From an uncultured Pirellulaceae bacterium (GTDB lineage: Bacteria; Planctomycetota; Planctomycetia; Pirellulales; Pirellulaceae), in the NCBI GenBank assembly GCA_934278005.1, contig CAKQWG010000182.1, positions 1 to 6,013 of the forward strand: a DNA stretch of 6,013 bases, in the 5' to 3' direction. Within the stretch, counting starts at the first letter, position 1; the number at the start of each line of letters is the position of its first letter. Positions 5,918 through 6,013 of this stretch are shown one piece after another. A program made the translations under genes and the position numbers. The notes under the pieces were generated by a model. It was given only the letters and a program-made list of their open reading frames with translations. It searched no databases and was not told the DNA's origin.

Positions 5918-5935
5918 GGAGCGGTCGGGCGACTA
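5869..5935. repeat. REPIN-like inverted pair of palindromes
   Basis: Two palindromic units face each other. The left one starts tagtcgcc and carries cgaaccg/cggttcg; the right one, read on the minus strand, starts tagtcgccc and carries cccgaccg (5908-5915) paired with cggtcggg (5922-5929). The outer ends tagtcgcc (5869-5876) and ggcgacta (5928-5935) are exact reverse complements, so the whole can fold as a closed stem bearing two hairpins. Both units share ccgctccg at the hairpin loop. This is the architecture of REP doublets (REPINs), which in other bacteria are mobilised by RAYT transposases; no such transposase is in this window. Confidence 0.75.
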
Positions 5936-5963
5936 CGCCGCCGGTTCACCCAATCAAGTCCCG
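5936..5963 (+). repeat. Repeat B, partial copy between the direct units
   Basis: The stretch ccggttcacccaatcaag and its flanks resemble the second half of the unit (cggttcgcctaattaaaat at 5889-5907), spaced 53 bp from copy 1 and 43 bp from copy 2. It lacks the tagtcgcc head. It is a degenerate partial copy, which suggests that the 96-bp period arose from alternating full and partial units. Confidence 0.55.
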
Positions 5964-6013
5964 ATAGTCGCCGAACGACTCCGACGGTTCGCCCAATTAA
6001 AATTCCGACCGGC
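5964..6013 (+). repeat. Repeat B, direct copy 2 (cut by window end)
   Basis: This copy matches 5868-5917 at 46 of 50 positions and continues past the window. Two of the substitutions (cgaacga instead of cgaaccg) shorten its hairpin from 7 to 5 bp. The right-hand inverted partner, if present, lies outside the window. Confidence 0.82.

Noticed and set aside
5868..6013. CRISPR array
   Set aside because: There are only two similar units, each with internal hairpins, at 96-bp spacing with related DNA in between, and no cas gene. This fits palindromic dispersed repeats.

Overview
The window looks like chromosomal DNA of about 53-55% G+C (judged by eye). It fits a planctomycete, most plausibly a Pirellulaceae-like organism (Rhodopirellula/Blastopirellula group). 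The grounds are a large coiled-coil tyrosine autokinase with a tyrosine-rich tail, sparse single-gene transcription units separated by long gene-free stretches, and two families of GC-rich palindromic repeats. This assignment is inference; the window contains no rRNA or other marker gene.

Layout. (1) Positions 1-2601 are a self-contained transcription unit: a -10 box at the left edge, a Wzc/CapAB-type polysaccharide co-polymerase fused to a BY-kinase (81-2537), and a textbook intrinsic terminator. (2) Positions 2602-3067 carry no credible gene. They hold two direct copies of an 87-bp repeat and an inverted fragment of it between them. (3) Positions 3068-4087 (minus strand) encode a classical short-chain dehydrogenase/reductase with an N-terminal hydrophobic anchor. 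(4) A 283-bp divergent intergenic region leads to a 99-aa Rho_N-domain protein (4371-4670, plus strand). (5) A 616-bp gene-free gap contains several hairpin-forming inverted repeats. (6) Positions 5287-5778 encode a YciE/YciF-type ferritin-like (DUF892) protein, followed by a long hairpin that may be its terminator. (7) From 5868 to the right edge lies a second repeat family, a REPIN-like pair of inverted palindromes with a further direct copy cut by the window end.

How the genes work together. The kinase belongs to exopolysaccharide chain-length control and export and stands alone here. The Rho_N and DUF892 proteins come from small-protein families often found near other stress-response genes; with the SDR they may form a loose stress or maintenance neighbourhood, but nothing here shows co-transcription. 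I do not see a convincing new multi-gene system. The most unusual material is the repeat DNA on both sides of the SDR-to-DUF892 block and the tyrosine-rich tail of the kinase.
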